From Methylomonas sp. 11b (lineage in GTDB: Bacteria > Pseudomonadota > Gammaproteobacteria > Methylococcales > Methylomonadaceae): a DNA stretch of 64,000 bases. The notes under the pieces were generated by a model, which ran no database searches, was not told where the DNA came from, and worked only from the letters and a program-made list of their open reading frames with translations. The DNA is taken from positions 3,033,741 through 3,097,740 of the forward strand of contig NZ_KI911557.1 of the NCBI RefSeq assembly GCF_000515215.1, given 5' to 3'. Positions 25,815 through 36,000 of the stretch are shown in pieces. The translations under genes and the position numbers were made by a program. Position 1 is the first letter of the stretch, and each line of letters begins with the position of its first letter.

Positions 25815-26405
25815 TCAGGTTTCGTGTTTATTCACCCAATGTTTTACAGCAGGCGGCTGATAATTGACATAGCGATCCAGTAACAAATTTGGATCGGCCT
25901 CCACCATTAACATGGCCCGATGATGCGGTTTGACGAATTGTTCGGCGGCAACATGATCCAGAAAGCTAATCAAGGCATCGTAATAGCCCGCCACATTTAA
26001 TACGCCGCAGGGTTTTTGATGAAAACCCAACTGCGCCCAGGTCCAAATTTCGAATAATTCCTCCAACGTACCTATTCCGCCGGGCAGCGCGATAAAGCCG
26101 TCCGCTAGTTCGGCCATCAGCATCTTTCGTTCGTGCATGGATTCGGTGACGTGCAATTCAGTCAGATTGGGATGGGCGACCTCCTTGTGTGCCAAGGCTT
26201 TGGGAATAACGCCAATCGCTTGGCCGCCGAGCTTTAAGACCTGGTCCGCGACCATACCCATAATGCCGATCCCGGCCCCGCCGTATACCAAGCGGATATT
26301 ACGGCTGACCAGCGCGGCGGCCAAGGCTTGCGCGGCCGTGCCGTATGACTCAATCCGTCCAGGGCTGGAACCGCAATAGATACAAATACTGTTTATCGTT
26401 GTCAT
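25815..26405 (-). CDS. LOG-family nucleotide 5'-monophosphate phosphoribohydrolase
   Basis: 196 residues of the LOG (lysine decarboxylase-like, TIGR00730) fold. The nucleotide-binding loops GGAGIGIMG and PGGIGTLEELFEIWTW, containing the PGGxGTxxE motif, are intact. Members release free bases from cytokinin or purine nucleoside monophosphates; older annotation as lysine decarboxylase is incorrect. The start at MTTINSICIYCGSSPG fits the family. It is divergent from ribF with about 155 bp between. Confidence 0.92.
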   Translation of the reverse strand: MTTINSICIYCGSSPGRIESYGTAAQALAAALVSRNIRLVYGGAGIGIMGMVADQVLKLGGQAIGVIPKALAHKEVAHPNLTELHVTESMHERKMLMAELADGFIALPGGIGTLEELFEIWTWAQLGFHQKPCGVLNVAGYYDALISFLDHVAAEQFVKPHHRAMLMVEADPNLLLDRYVNYQPPAVKHWVNKHET

Positions 26406-26561
26406 GTCGGGTATGCCGAAAAATCAGGGTGGCTTATATTCGGTGGAAAACCATGAGGCGGCAAGACGAATTTTACTGCCGCCAAATGTGTTGGTCACTG
26501 CCGACATGGCCGCTCACCGGCTGTTACTGATAGAATTAGGCTTTTTAGTCAGACAGGCATC

Positions 26562-27506
26562 ATGCGCTTAATTCGGGGTTTGAATCATCTTGAGCCGTTA
26601 CGCGACGGCTGCGTGTTGACCATAGGCAATTTCGACGGCCTGCATCTTGGGCATCGGCTGGTGATCGAAAAGCTGGCCGAGCACGGCCGGCGTCTGAACT
26701 TACCGACCGTAGCCATGGTCTTCGAACCTCAGCCTTTAGAGTATTTTCTTGGCGATCATGCGCCGTCCAGATTGACCCGGTTGCGCGAGAAAACGATTCA
26801 ATTTGCTAAATTACCTGTCGACGAATTACTGGTTTTACCCTTTAACCGCAACCTCGCCGATTGCGATGCCGAGCATTTCATTCGCGACATTTTGGTCGAG
26901 CGCTTGCGCGTCAAGCATTTGGTGGTTGGCGACGATTTTCACTTCGGCAAGGCGCGGCGCGGCAATTTTGCGCTGTTGCAGCATCGCGGCCAGGAATACG
27001 GCTTTGCGGTGGAAGACAGTCATTCTTTTGAATTGGCCGGGCTAAGAGTCAGTAGTACCTTGATACGCGATGCCCTAGGCGAAGGCCAACTGGAGCAAGC
27101 CAAACTGATGCTGGGCCGGGATTATTCGGTCTGTGGCCGGGTCGCGCACGGCGACAAGCGCGGCCGGGAACTGGGCTTTCCGACTGCTAATGTGCGGATG
27201 TTTCGGAAAAACACGCCTATCGTCGGCGTGTTTGCGGTGACGATGACCGGGGTTGACGGTAACGAATATCAGGGGGTGGCCAATGTCGGCACTCGGCCCA
27301 CTTTCGACGGCGGCGCCAAAGTAGTTTTGGAAACGCATTTATTTAACTTCAACCAAGATATTTACGGGCTTTATGTTGAAGTACATTTTAAAAAGAAGCT
27401 GCGCGATGAAATCCGTTTTGCCTCGCTGAGCGAGTTGAAACTGCAAATCAGTCGGGATGTCGAACAGGCCCAGCAATTTTTTAGTCAAACGGTGGAAAGG
27501 CAATGA
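26562..27506 (+). CDS. ribF: Bifunctional riboflavin kinase/FAD synthetase
   Basis: Phosphorylates riboflavin to FMN and adenylates it to FAD. The N-terminal nucleotidyltransferase has GNFDGLHLGH near residue 22. The C-terminal flavokinase domain has HGDKRGRELGFPTANV near 197 and a VEVHFKKKLRDE ending. The 314-residue length is typical. In many gammaproteobacteria ribF precedes ileS-lspA; here it is followed instead by a DUF1289 gene that overlaps it by four bases. Confidence 0.96.
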   Translation: MRLIRGLNHLEPLRDGCVLTIGNFDGLHLGHRLVIEKLAEHGRRLNLPTVAMVFEPQPLEYFLGDHAPSRLTRLREKTIQFAKLPVDELLVLPFNRNLADCDAEHFIRDILVERLRVKHLVVGDDFHFGKARRGNFALLQHRGQEYGFAVEDSHSFELAGLRVSSTLIRDALGEGQLEQAKLMLGRDYSVCGRVAHGDKRGRELGFPTANVRMFRKNTPIVGVFAVTMTGVDGNEYQGVANVGTRPTFDGGAKVVLETHLFNFNQDIYGLYVEVHFKKKLRDEIRFASLSELKLQISRDVEQAQQFFSQTVERQ

Positions 27507-27733
27507 TTAACTCCGAAAATCTTCCGGCATCGCCATGCGTCAGAAACTGTTGCCTGAACGACGATGATATTTGCCTGGGCTGCTTTCGTTCCCTGGATGA
27601 AATCCGCCTTTGGTCTACCGCAGACGCGCAAACACGTCATTTGTTTTTGCAGCGCGTTGCGGAGCGCCGCATCGATATTTTAAAAACGCGCCGACTCGGG
27701 CCTATCTACTCCGAACAGTTGCCGGGCATTTAA
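27503..27733 (+). CDS. DUF1289 domain-containing protein
   Basis: 76 residues with the DUF1289 cysteine pattern: SPCVRNCCLNDDDICLGCFR followed by LDEIRLW. The four cysteines probably bind a metal. The function of the family is not established. Its start overlaps the ribF stop (ATGA), implying coupled translation, and its 3' end overlaps the convergent flippase gene by four bases. Confidence 0.88.
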   Translation: MINSENLPASPCVRNCCLNDDDICLGCFRSLDEIRLWSTADAQTRHLFLQRVAERRIDILKTRRLGPIYSEQLPGI

Positions 27734-29211
27734 TGCGGGCGGCGGCTGCGCAATAGCGGTCGCACATCCAACCAAGCCGCAATGCTCAAATACAGCAACA
27801 AGCCTGCGGCACCGGCCAGCCAGACATTCCAGTGATAAGTATCCAACAGATAGCGATTGGCAAAATATAGCGCCAAACCCAACCCGAAATAACCGGCGAT
27901 CTTAAAGAGCGGATAGCTCACCGGATAATAGCGCCGGCCCAAAGCCCAAGATAAAACCACCATAAACAGATAGCAAGCCAGCGTCGCCCACGCCGAGCCG
28001 ACATAGCCCCAAACCGGTATCCAGCAGATATTCAAAACAATCGTCAGGCCTGCCCCAGCCAGCGACACCCAGGCACCCAGGCCGGTGCGGTCACTGAGCT
28101 TGTACCAGACCGACAGATTCACATAAATCCCCAGCAGCAGATTGGCCATCAGTAAAATCGGCACTACCTCCAGGCCCACCCGGTATTCTTCGCCGATAAA
28201 ATATTTGAACAGATCGATGAACAGCATCACCACTAAAAATATAAACACCCCGGCAATCACGAAATACTGCATCACCAACGCATAGGCTCGCTTGGCGTCG
28301 GCGCGGCCGGCATAGGAAAAGAAAAACGGTTCGCCGGCATACCGAAAGGCCTGTACGAACAAGCTCATCAAAATCGACAGCTTGTAGCAAGCACCGTAAA
28401 TCCCCAGCATCTTCAGATTGGTGGGCAAATCGTAAGGCAACAAGACTTTCAGAATGGCCCTATCCAGCATCTCGTTGACCATGCCGGCAAAGCCGATAAT
28501 GACCATGGGCAGAGAATAACGCAGCATCGGTCCGAGCACGCGCGGGTCGAGCTGGAAGCGCACCGCGCGAAATTGCGGCAGTAACAGCAGCAACTTGCAA
28601 ACACTGGCGGCCAGATTGGCTAAAAAGATGTAACCTACGCCCAGTTCAGGGTCGTAATAAGCAGCCAGTTCGCTATCCGGCCAGAGGCTTTGCAACTTGG
28701 GCCAGACCAGCAAAAACAACAGATTCAAGGCGATCGCGATGAAAATCTCGGTCATTTTGATGCCGGCGAAACGCCAGGCCCGGTTCTCGGCGCGCAACCG
28801 GGCAAACGGCAGCGCCGACAAGGCATCCAGCGCCAAAAGCCAGCCGAACCAGAGCAAATACTCCGGATGTTGCGGATACTGTAGCCAGTCGGCCAGCGGC
28901 TGTTGCCAATAGTAGATTGCCGCGATAAAGCCGAGACTGGTAATCAACAGAAAGCCTAGGGCATTGCGATAGACTTCGTCGCTACTAAACTCTTGTCGTT
29001 GTCGAAACCGAAAATAGCCGGTCTCCAAACCCAGTACTAAGAGCACCGCAAAAAATCCGGCATAGGCGTAAAACTCGGAAACCACGCCGTATTCGCCGGC
29101 ACTGAAGGTGTAGGTATACAGCGGCACCAGCAGATAATTCAAAAAACGGCCGACGATACTGCTGAGACCGTAAATGGCGGTTTGAGAAACGAGTTGGCGT
29201 AGTGAGCTCAA
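27730..29211 (-). CDS. Polysaccharide biosynthesis flippase (Wzx/MATE-like)
   Basis: 493 residues with about 12-14 transmembrane helices and the N-terminal QTAIYGLSSIVGRFLNYLLV typical of Polysacc_synt proteins. Such MOP-superfamily exporters move lipid-linked glycans across the inner membrane. No glycosyltransferase genes adjoin it; the nearest glycan genes are at 9.6-12.4 kb. The C-terminal region ends in several helices and RSRRPH. Substrate cannot be inferred. Confidence 0.87.
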   Translation of the reverse strand: MSSLRQLVSQTAIYGLSSIVGRFLNYLLVPLYTYTFSAGEYGVVSEFYAYAGFFAVLLVLGLETGYFRFRQRQEFSSDEVYRNALGFLLITSLGFIAAIYYWQQPLADWLQYPQHPEYLLWFGWLLALDALSALPFARLRAENRAWRFAGIKMTEIFIAIALNLLFLLVWPKLQSLWPDSELAAYYDPELGVGYIFLANLAASVCKLLLLLPQFRAVRFQLDPRVLGPMLRYSLPMVIIGFAGMVNEMLDRAILKVLLPYDLPTNLKMLGIYGACYKLSILMSLFVQAFRYAGEPFFFSYAGRADAKRAYALVMQYFVIAGVFIFLVVMLFIDLFKYFIGEEYRVGLEVVPILLMANLLLGIYVNLSVWYKLSDRTGLGAWVSLAGAGLTIVLNICWIPVWGYVGSAWATLACYLFMVVLSWALGRRYYPVSYPLFKIAGYFGLGLALYFANRYLLDTYHWNVWLAGAAGLLLYLSIAAWLDVRPLLRSRRPH

Positions 29212-29316
29212 AAGCGGTCAAGTCCAAAGAATGATGGAACCTCTCGGTGAGGTCTAGGGTGGCGATATTGTAAGTCAGTTGCGGGCAGAGGGTTGTTGTC
29301 TCCGGCTCGGCTGAAT

Positions 29317-29889
29317 CTAACCGGCGTAGCTTAAACTCTGTTCGATCAGGATTTCCGCCGCCGCCGAAGCGATATGCATCGCCCCGGATTGTCTGCGCAC
29401 TTGTTCGCTGACGATGGCTCCGGAGATCAGCATTGCTAGTTGTTGAGAAAGTTGTTCCGGGTTCCATGCACCCACTTGCCGGGCCAAATCCGCCAATATT
29501 TTCCGGAAGGTGTCGGAAAATTCAGCAGCAGCCAGTTGCACCGGGTTGGACGCTTCGGCAAATTCGGCGGAGGCATTGATGAAAGGGCAGCCACGAAACT
29601 CCGGGCTGGCTAATAATTCTTCGAATACCGCAAACACCGCCAGCAACTTTTGCTTGGGTTCGCTGGCGCGCAATTCTACGCCGGCCAGGATGCGATTGAG
29701 CATGGCCTCTCGGCTTTTGCTTAGATGCGCCAAGACCAGATCGTCCTTTGATGGAAAGTACTTATACAGGCTCATCTTGGTGGTGCCGGCGGCTTTTACT
29801 ATCGCATCGACGCCGGTGGCCTTAATGCCTTGGCTGTAAAACAGCGCAGAGGCGGTTTGCAAAATGTGATCTTGGAGATTGCGGGCCAT
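29317..29889 (-). CDS. TetR-family transcriptional regulator
   Basis: 190 residues. The N-terminal TetR_N helix-turn-helix is clear: ILQTASALFYSQGIKATGVD and TTKMSLYKYFPSKDDLV. The C-terminal ligand-binding region includes FRGCPFINASAEFAEASNP, as in TetR proteins near oxidoreductases. It is divergent from a glutathione S-transferase gene, and two ACCGGT-centred palindromes lie between them, so it probably represses both genes. The ATG at 29889 (MARNLQDHIL) fits the family; the eight-residue extension is less likely. Confidence 0.93.
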   Translation of the reverse strand: MARNLQDHILQTASALFYSQGIKATGVDAIVKAAGTTKMSLYKYFPSKDDLVLAHLSKSREAMLNRILAGVELRASEPKQKLLAVFAVFEELLASPEFRGCPFINASAEFAEASNPVQLAAAEFSDTFRKILADLARQVGAWNPEQLSQQLAMLISGAIVSEQVRRQSGAMHIASAAAEILIEQSLSYAG

Positions 29890-29921
29890 AATTGAGTACC
29901 GGGGAAAAAACATGTTGCAAC

Positions 29922-29966
29922 TATACAGACCGGTATGTATTATTTCAATAGACTGACCGGTCTGTT
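29922..29966. promoter_or_regulatory. Paired TetR-type operators
   Basis: Two near-palindromes share the core GACCGGT: ATACAGACCGGTATGTAT (29923-29940) and ACTGACCGGTCTGT (29952-29965). Their centres are 27 bp apart, in the 115-bp divergent region between the TetR regulator and the GST gene. The first lies about 35 bp from the regulator start. The core resembles known TetR-family operators with GACCGGTC centres; that these are bound by this regulator is inference. Confidence 0.75.
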
Positions 29967-30004
29967 ATGGCGCAGTCTTTAATTCAACTACTGGAGATTA
30001 TTCG

Positions 30005-30655
30005 ATGATTACTTTGTATGGCGTGGCAATTAGCAACTATTACAACAAAGTTAAATTTGCGTTGATGGAAAAGGATATAGCGTTCATTGAAGAATTTACC
30101 GCACCCAGCCAGAACGAGGAGTTATTGCAACGTTCACCGCTGGGAAAAGTCCCCTTCATCAAAACCAGCGAGGGTTATCTATCCGAATCGCAAGCGATTC
30201 TGGAATATTTGGAAGACGCATTTCCGGAGCATCCCCTGTATCCGGCCGATGCTTACGAACGAGGCAAATGTCGGGAGTTTATCCAGCATCTTGAACTGAA
30301 CGTCGAACTGATCGCCCGCCGTCTTTATGGAGAAGCCCTGTTCGGCAGCACCGCGTCGCAAGAAACCAAGGACGAAGTCAGAGCCAAACTCGATACCGGT
30401 TTAACCGGTTTAGCCAAGCTGCTGAAATTATCTCCCTATGCGTTGGGCGACAGTTTTAGTACGGCAGACATCGTGGCTTGGCCGCATCTGCAATTGGTGG
30501 GCTTTGCCACGCAAAAAATTTACGGCGAGAATTTGGTGACTACGCATATTCCGGGCATTGAGGCTTATATACAGCTGATCGAAAGCCGACCGCACGCACA
30601 AATAGTCGGTGCAGGCCGGGCAAAGGCGTTGGAGGCGTTTTTTAGTAGCAAATAG
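30005..30655 (+). CDS. Glutathione S-transferase family protein
   Basis: 216 residues. The N-terminal thioredoxin-like domain begins ITLYGVAISNYYNKVKFAL and has the SPLGKVPFIKTSEGYLSES segment, where the cis-proline and SES glutathione contact are typical. The C-terminal all-helical domain follows (GDSFSTADIVAWPHLQL). It probably conjugates or reduces electrophiles. The divergent TetR gene and the operators between them suggest induction by a small ligand. A GGCC-palindromic hairpin follows the stop, then a longer plus-strand terminator at 30833. Confidence 0.9.
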   Translation: MITLYGVAISNYYNKVKFALMEKDIAFIEEFTAPSQNEELLQRSPLGKVPFIKTSEGYLSESQAILEYLEDAFPEHPLYPADAYERGKCREFIQHLELNVELIARRLYGEALFGSTASQETKDEVRAKLDTGLTGLAKLLKLSPYALGDSFSTADIVAWPHLQLVGFATQKIYGENLVTTHIPGIEAYIQLIESRPHAQIVGAGRAKALEAFFSSK

Positions 30656-30832
30656 GGGCCTATAGGCCCTATGCCGCGTTTCACCTTAGGTTTAGCGCTG
30701 CCTAATCATCCGAGCCCAGCCGCCGGCCAGCAAGTCTGTCGACGACTATAGGCTTGGGTAAAGAAATGATCCAGCCAAGACTGAATAGACGTTGAGCAAT
30801 GAAGCCGGCTGAACTAGCACGACAGTAAGAAT

Positions 30833-30873
30833 GGCGCGGACGAGCCTGTGAGGACGCCGGCCCGCGCCTTTTT
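30833..30873 (+). terminator. Plus-strand intrinsic terminator
   Basis: The arms GGCGCGG (30833-30839) and CCGCGCC (30862-30868) are followed by TTTTT. It lies 178 bp after the GST stop, so the transcript has a long 3' tail, or a small RNA ends here. It sits just downstream of convergent sodB. The rest of 30656-30832 shows only a GGCC-palindromic hairpin. Confidence 0.6.
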
Positions 30874-30878
30874 AGTGC

Positions 30879-31460
30879 TTAGGCTTCGTAGTTGGCGCTG
30901 GCGAATTCCCAGTTAACCAATGCCCAGAAAGCTTCCAGATATTTAGGACGCAGATTGCGGAAATCGATGTAATAAGCGTGTTCCCAAACATCGCAAGTCA
31001 ACAACGGCGTTTGGCCGGCAGTTAACGGGCAACCGGCGTTGCTGGTGCTAACCAGTTCCAGACCGCCTTTATCATTTTTCACCAACCACGCCCAGCCTGA
31101 GCCAAAAGTGGTGACCGCGCATTTGGTAAATTCTTCTTTGAATTTCTCGAAAGAACCGAAAGTTCTCTCAATGGCATTCGCCAAACCGCCGGTAGGTTCG
31201 CCGCCGCCGTTGGGAGACAGGCTGTTCCAATAAAAGGTGTGGTTCCAGATTTGCGCTGCGTTGTTAAATACACCGCCAGAGGATTTTTTCACGATCTCTT
31301 CCAGAGACAAGCCTTCAAACTCGGTGCCGGGAACCAGATTGTTCAGATTGGTGACATAAGTTTGGTGATGTTTGCCGTAGTGAAATTCGATTGTTTCTGC
31401 GGAAATATGCGGCGCCAATGCGTCTTTTGCGTACGGTAATGCAGGTAATTCAAAAGCCAT
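30879..31460 (-). CDS. sodB: Superoxide dismutase [Fe]
   Basis: 193 residues, cytoplasmic, converts superoxide to peroxide and oxygen. Metal ligands are in [11 protein letters not shown] (His26-type), WNHTFYW and DVWEHAYY. The [14 protein letters not shown] context, with Gln in AAQ, favours the iron form. The start [15 protein letters not shown] is the canonical SodB N-terminus. It is monocistronic; a 124-bp region separates it from the divergent CYTH gene. No Fur box was convincingly seen. Confidence 0.97.
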   Translation of the reverse strand: MAFELPALPYAKDALAPHISAETIEFHYGKHHQTYVTNLNNLVPGTEFEGLSLEEIVKKSSGGVFNNAAQIWNHTFYWNSLSPNGGGEPTGGLANAIERTFGSFEKFKEEFTKCAVTTFGSGWAWLVKNDKGGLELVSTSNAGCPLTAGQTPLLTCDVWEHAYYIDFRNLRPKYLEAFWALVNWEFASANYEA

Positions 31461-31584
31461 CTTTATTCTCCAGATTGATTGAACAGCAGCAGTGATTAGG
31501 TGCGGGCTTACAGCCCAAACCTAATTACCCAGCATTATAATAAAGAATTATTGCTTAACACTACCTAATCTAAGGAAAACAACG

Positions 31585-32058
31585 ATGGCACTTGAGGTTG
31601 AACATAAGTTTTTACTGGCGAACGGCGACTGGCGCGGCGAAATCGATCATTCCGTACACTACAAACAGGGCTATTTGAGTAGCAGTCCGCTTAGCTCAGT
31701 AAGGGTGCGGATTTCCGATAGCCAGGCTTGGCTGAATATCAAGAGCGCCACTATCGGCACCCATCGTCAAGAATTTGAGTATGAAATCCCTTTGCCTGAT
31801 GCCAACAGTATTCTCGACGAACTATGCCACAAGCCGTTGGTGGAAAAAACCCGTCATTTTGTTTATCGGGATCGGCACGTTTGGGAAATTGACGAGTTCA
31901 TGGGCGATAACCAAGGTTTGATTGTCGCGGAAATCGAATTGTCGACAGTAGGCGAGGCCTTTGTTAAACCGGACTGGGTCGGAATGGAAGTTACCGACGA
32001 TTTACGTTACTACAACAATAATCTCTGCAAGCATCCGTTCAAGGATTGGGGCAAATAA
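31585..32058 (+). CDS. CYTH domain-containing protein
   Basis: 157 residues. The ExExK signature appears as EVEHKFL near residue 3, with YKQGYLS and later VRVRIS strands and VWEIDEFMGDNQGLIVAEIEL forming the triphosphate tunnel. Bacterial single-domain CYTH proteins are mostly inorganic triphosphatases; adenylate cyclase activity is possible but less common. Divergent from sodB. The following 230 bp before the TPR gene show no supported feature. Confidence 0.9.
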   Translation: MALEVEHKFLLANGDWRGEIDHSVHYKQGYLSSSPLSSVRVRISDSQAWLNIKSATIGTHRQEFEYEIPLPDANSILDELCHKPLVEKTRHFVYRDRHVWEIDEFMGDNQGLIVAEIELSTVGEAFVKPDWVGMEVTDDLRYYNNNLCKHPFKDWGK

Positions 32059-32289
32059 CTGGCAACAATCCAGACAGGCGATAAAAGTTGCCGTTTTCAG
32101 AGGTTTGCGGCGCTTGTTGCAAAACTGGGACAAGATATTCGCAGAGTCGCTACAGCGCTACAAACACAGACCTAAGCTGCCTTACTAAAGCCTGGCGCTT
32201 AGCGAATTTTTGCTACAGGCAATACTTTGTTAAAACAATAATTTAAAGGACGTATTGAAATCCAAAATGCAATGCTCTATATTAAATGT

Positions 32290-32979
32290 ATGAGCAAAGC
32301 TACTATTGTTGTTTTATTGATACTTTTTGCCGGTCCGCTGCATGCATCGGAGCTGGCGACCGCTATCGCCCGTTTGGAAAGCGACTGGGCCAGCGTTTAT
32401 TATCAAAGCGACGAAACCCGGCAAAGACAAACTTATCCGCAATTGCTGGAGAAAGCCGCCGAATTGACCAAACGCTATCCGAATGCGGCCGAGCCGAAAA
32501 TCTGGCAAGCAACGATTATCGCCACCAATGCGGCGTTTCAATCTTCGCTGAGCGCCTTGTCCAGCCTGCAAACCGCCAAGACCCTTTTGGAAGAAGCCAT
32601 TGCCCAAAATCCCAATGCGCTGGATGGCGCGGCCTATGTCACGCTGGGCACGCTGTATTACATGGTGCCTGGCTGGCCGGTATCTTTTGGGGATAATCAG
32701 CTTGCCGAGCAAATGTTGAAAGCCAGCTTGAAAATCAACCCCAACGGTATCGACGCCAATTACTTCTACGCCGATTATCTACTACAACAGGATCGCAACG
32801 CGGAAGCCGAGGAATATTTGTACAAGGCCGTCCAGGCCCCGCTGCGCAAGCAGCAAGTATTTGCCGATAGCCAGTTGCAAAACGAAGCCAAACTTGCACT
32901 GGCACATACCCAGCAACGTAAATCCAACGCCGGCAAAAATAAATTTCAATCGTTGTTCACTTCCGCGACAGCCGACTAA
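32290..32979 (+). CDS. Exported TPR-like protein
   Basis: About 229 residues. A signal peptide (IVVLLILFAGPLHA) precedes helical repeats: YPQLLEKAAELTKRYPNA, LEEAIAQNPNALDGAAYVTL and LKASLKINPNGIDANYFYA, which follow TPR spacing. It is probably a periplasmic scaffold. I place the start at the ATG at 32290 (MSKATIV); one at 32272 is also open and a weak ribosome-binding site makes the choice uncertain. It is separate from the downstream sensor by about 70 bp and may be cotranscribed. Confidence 0.75.
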   Translation: MSKATIVVLLILFAGPLHASELATAIARLESDWASVYYQSDETRQRQTYPQLLEKAAELTKRYPNAAEPKIWQATIIATNAAFQSSLSALSSLQTAKTLLEEAIAQNPNALDGAAYVTLGTLYYMVPGWPVSFGDNQLAEQMLKASLKINPNGIDANYFYADYLLQQDRNAEAEEYLYKAVQAPLRKQQVFADSQLQNEAKLALAHTQQRKSNAGKNKFQSLFTSATAD

Positions 32980-33048
32980 ATCCGCCTGGCCCGTTTGCCT
33001 TTGGCTGTAGAATAACCCTACTTTCAAAACGGGCCACGACTGGCATTT

Positions 33049-36000
33049 ATGAAAAAAACCATTTCCGGACTATCCGCGGTATTTTTTTTACTGTTTTGTA
33101 CGTCCAGCGCCGCAGACACACCCACAGCAAATCGACCGCTGGAAACAGTAGCGCTGCAATTAAAGTGGTTTCACCAGTTCCAATTTGCCGGTTATTACGC
33201 TGCTATCGAGCAAGGCTATTATGCCGAGGAAGGCTTGCAGGTAGAGATACGCGAGCGCAATCCTGACCAGGACTACGTAGAACAAGTCGCATCCGGGGGA
33301 GCCGAATACGGCATCGGCGATTCCGGCATCATCGCCCAGTATGCCAACGGCAAGCCCATCGCGGCCCTAGCCGCCATTTTTCAGCACGATGCGCTGGTGC
33401 TGTTCAGCAAACAAGCTTCCGGCATCGTCAGCCCCTACGAAATGGCCGGCAAGCGCATCATGTACGATGTGGTTGGCGAGAACAATGCTCAGGTTCGCGC
33501 CTTACTCGCCGAAGCCAATCTAAACGAAAGCCGCTATCAAAAAGTTGCCGAGACCTTTAACAACGCCGACTTTATCGCGGATAAAGTCGATGTGATGTCC
33601 GGCTATATCACCGACCGGCCATTTAGCTTTCGCGCCGCCGGCATCAAATTCAACATTATCAATCCGCAAAATTACGGTATCGACTTTTACGGCGACTTGC
33701 TTTTCACCAGCCGCAAAGAGCTACAGCAACATCCCGGCCGTGCCGAGCGCTTCCGCCGGGCCAGCCTGAAAGGCTGGGAATATGTGCTGTCTCACCCCGA
33801 TTTGCTGATCGAGCTGATCCAACACAAATACCCAAGCAAACTCAGTCCGGAGCAACTGCGCTACGAAGCCGAAGAAACCCGTAAGCTGATCATGCCGGAC
33901 TACATCCCGCTGGGCCAGATAGAAGCTGCCCGCTTACGCCGGGTAGCCGACATTTATGCCAACCTGAAATTAGCGCGTCCTTTAAGCGACGGCCAGCTCA
34001 ATGAGTTTGTCTACGGCGGCAGTAAATCCGCCGATTTGCAATTGAACGACGCGGAACGGCAATGGCTGGCCGAGCATGCTGAAATTCGAGTGGGTATAGA
34101 TAGAAATTTTCCGCCGTATGAATGGCTGGATGCGGCTGGCGAGCATCAAGGCATGATTGCCGAACATCTAAAGCTAATCGAGCAGAAACTGGGGGTTAAG
34201 TTTGTTCTGATCATGGACAAATCCTGGCAGGAAGTGTTGGACATGGCCAAGCGCGGCGAATTGGACATGATCGCCGGGGCAACCAAAACCCCCGAGCGAG
34301 AGCAATATCTGAATTTTACCCAACCCTATATCAGTACGCCGACGGTGATCATCGGCGACAAAAACAGTGGTTATATTAATTCCCTGCAATTGCTAACGGG
34401 GGGACGTGTAGCCATCGAACAGGGGTATTTTGTTCAGGAATTGCTGAGCAGAGACTACCCAGGGATACAACTGCTGACCGCCCCCTCGGTACAAGAAGCG
34501 CTGAATCTGCTGGCCGAAGGCAAGGTGGATGCGTATATCGGCGATGCGGCTTCGGCCAGTTATGTGATCAAGCAACAAGGTTTATTAAATCTGCATATTG
34601 CCGGCCAACCTGGGTATGTCAACGAAACCCGGATGGCAGTCCTAAAATCCCATCCACAATTGCTGTCGCTGCTGGAAAAGGCCCTGACCAGTATCAGTCA
34701 AGCAGAACACGATGCCATTATTAACCGCTGGATGGGACTAAAGGTCGAGCAAGGCATTCGCATTGACGCGTTGTTACGATCCGCCGCCGTGGTCCTGCTG
34801 GCCCTGTTGTTTTTCGTCTATTGGGTGTTCAGGCTACGGAAGGAAATCAAGGCCCGCAAACGTAGCGAGGCCGACCTCGCCCGCCTTTACACCAATATGT
34901 CGCTGGGCTTTGCATTGCATCAGGTGATACGCGACGACAGCGGTAAAATCGTCGATTATCGCTATCTGGATATCAACCCGGCCTTTGAAAAAATGACCGG
35001 CATTGCCCGCGACAACTGGATAGGCAAAACCGTTAAGCAGGTGTTGCCGAATACCGAGGGAGCCTGGATCGCTAGCTTTGACGGTCTGGACACCAGTGGC
35101 GAGCCCCAACATTTTGAAAACTGCGTGACCGATCTGGGCCGCTGGTATGCCATCGATAGCTATAAAGCCGGTCCCGACCGTTTTGTGGTATTGGTCCAGG
35201 ACATTACCGCGCGCAAACAGACCGAACTGGCGCTAAAAGAAAGCGAAGAACGCTTTCGTATCAGCCAAATCTATGGCGGCGTGGGCATCTGGGAAGCGGA
35301 TTTATTGAAAAACCGCCAGTTTTGGTCGGAAATTGTCACGACTGAATTGGGTTTTCCGCATAAGGCACTGCATACCTGGAACGATTTCCTGGAAGTGGTT
35401 TGCCCGGAAGATAGGGCTTTAATCTTGGAGGCCACCCGCCAACATCTTGAATGCGGCGCCAATTACGATGTGGAATATCGTATCCAAACCCCTAGCGGCG
35501 AAAAGCGCTGGATGCGCTCCGTTGGTCAGGTCGAGCGAGACGGCAGCGGCAAACCGGTGCGGATGCGCGGGATTGTCCATGATGTCAGCAAACGCAAAGC
35601 GGCCGAGGAGAAACTGCGGCTATCGGCGCGGGTATTTTCGGACGCTCACGAAGGTATCATCATCACCGACATCAATGCGTCGATTATCGATGTCAACGCC
35701 GCTTTCACCGACATCACCGGCTACAGTCGTGAGGAAGCACTTGGGCAAAATCCAAGCTTTCTGAGATCCGGCCGGCAAGCGCCGGAATTTTATGAAGCCA
35801 TGTGGGAAATCATAAACCAGACCGGGCATTGGCAAGGCGAAGTCTGGAATCGCCGAAAAAACGGCGATTTGTATGCCGAATTGTTAACGGTTTCGGCCTT
35901 GCGCGACGATGCCGGTAATATCATCAATTATCTGGGTTTGTTCTCGGACATCACCGAAAGCAAACAGCAGCAGCAGGCGCTAGAAGTGTTGGCGCATTTC

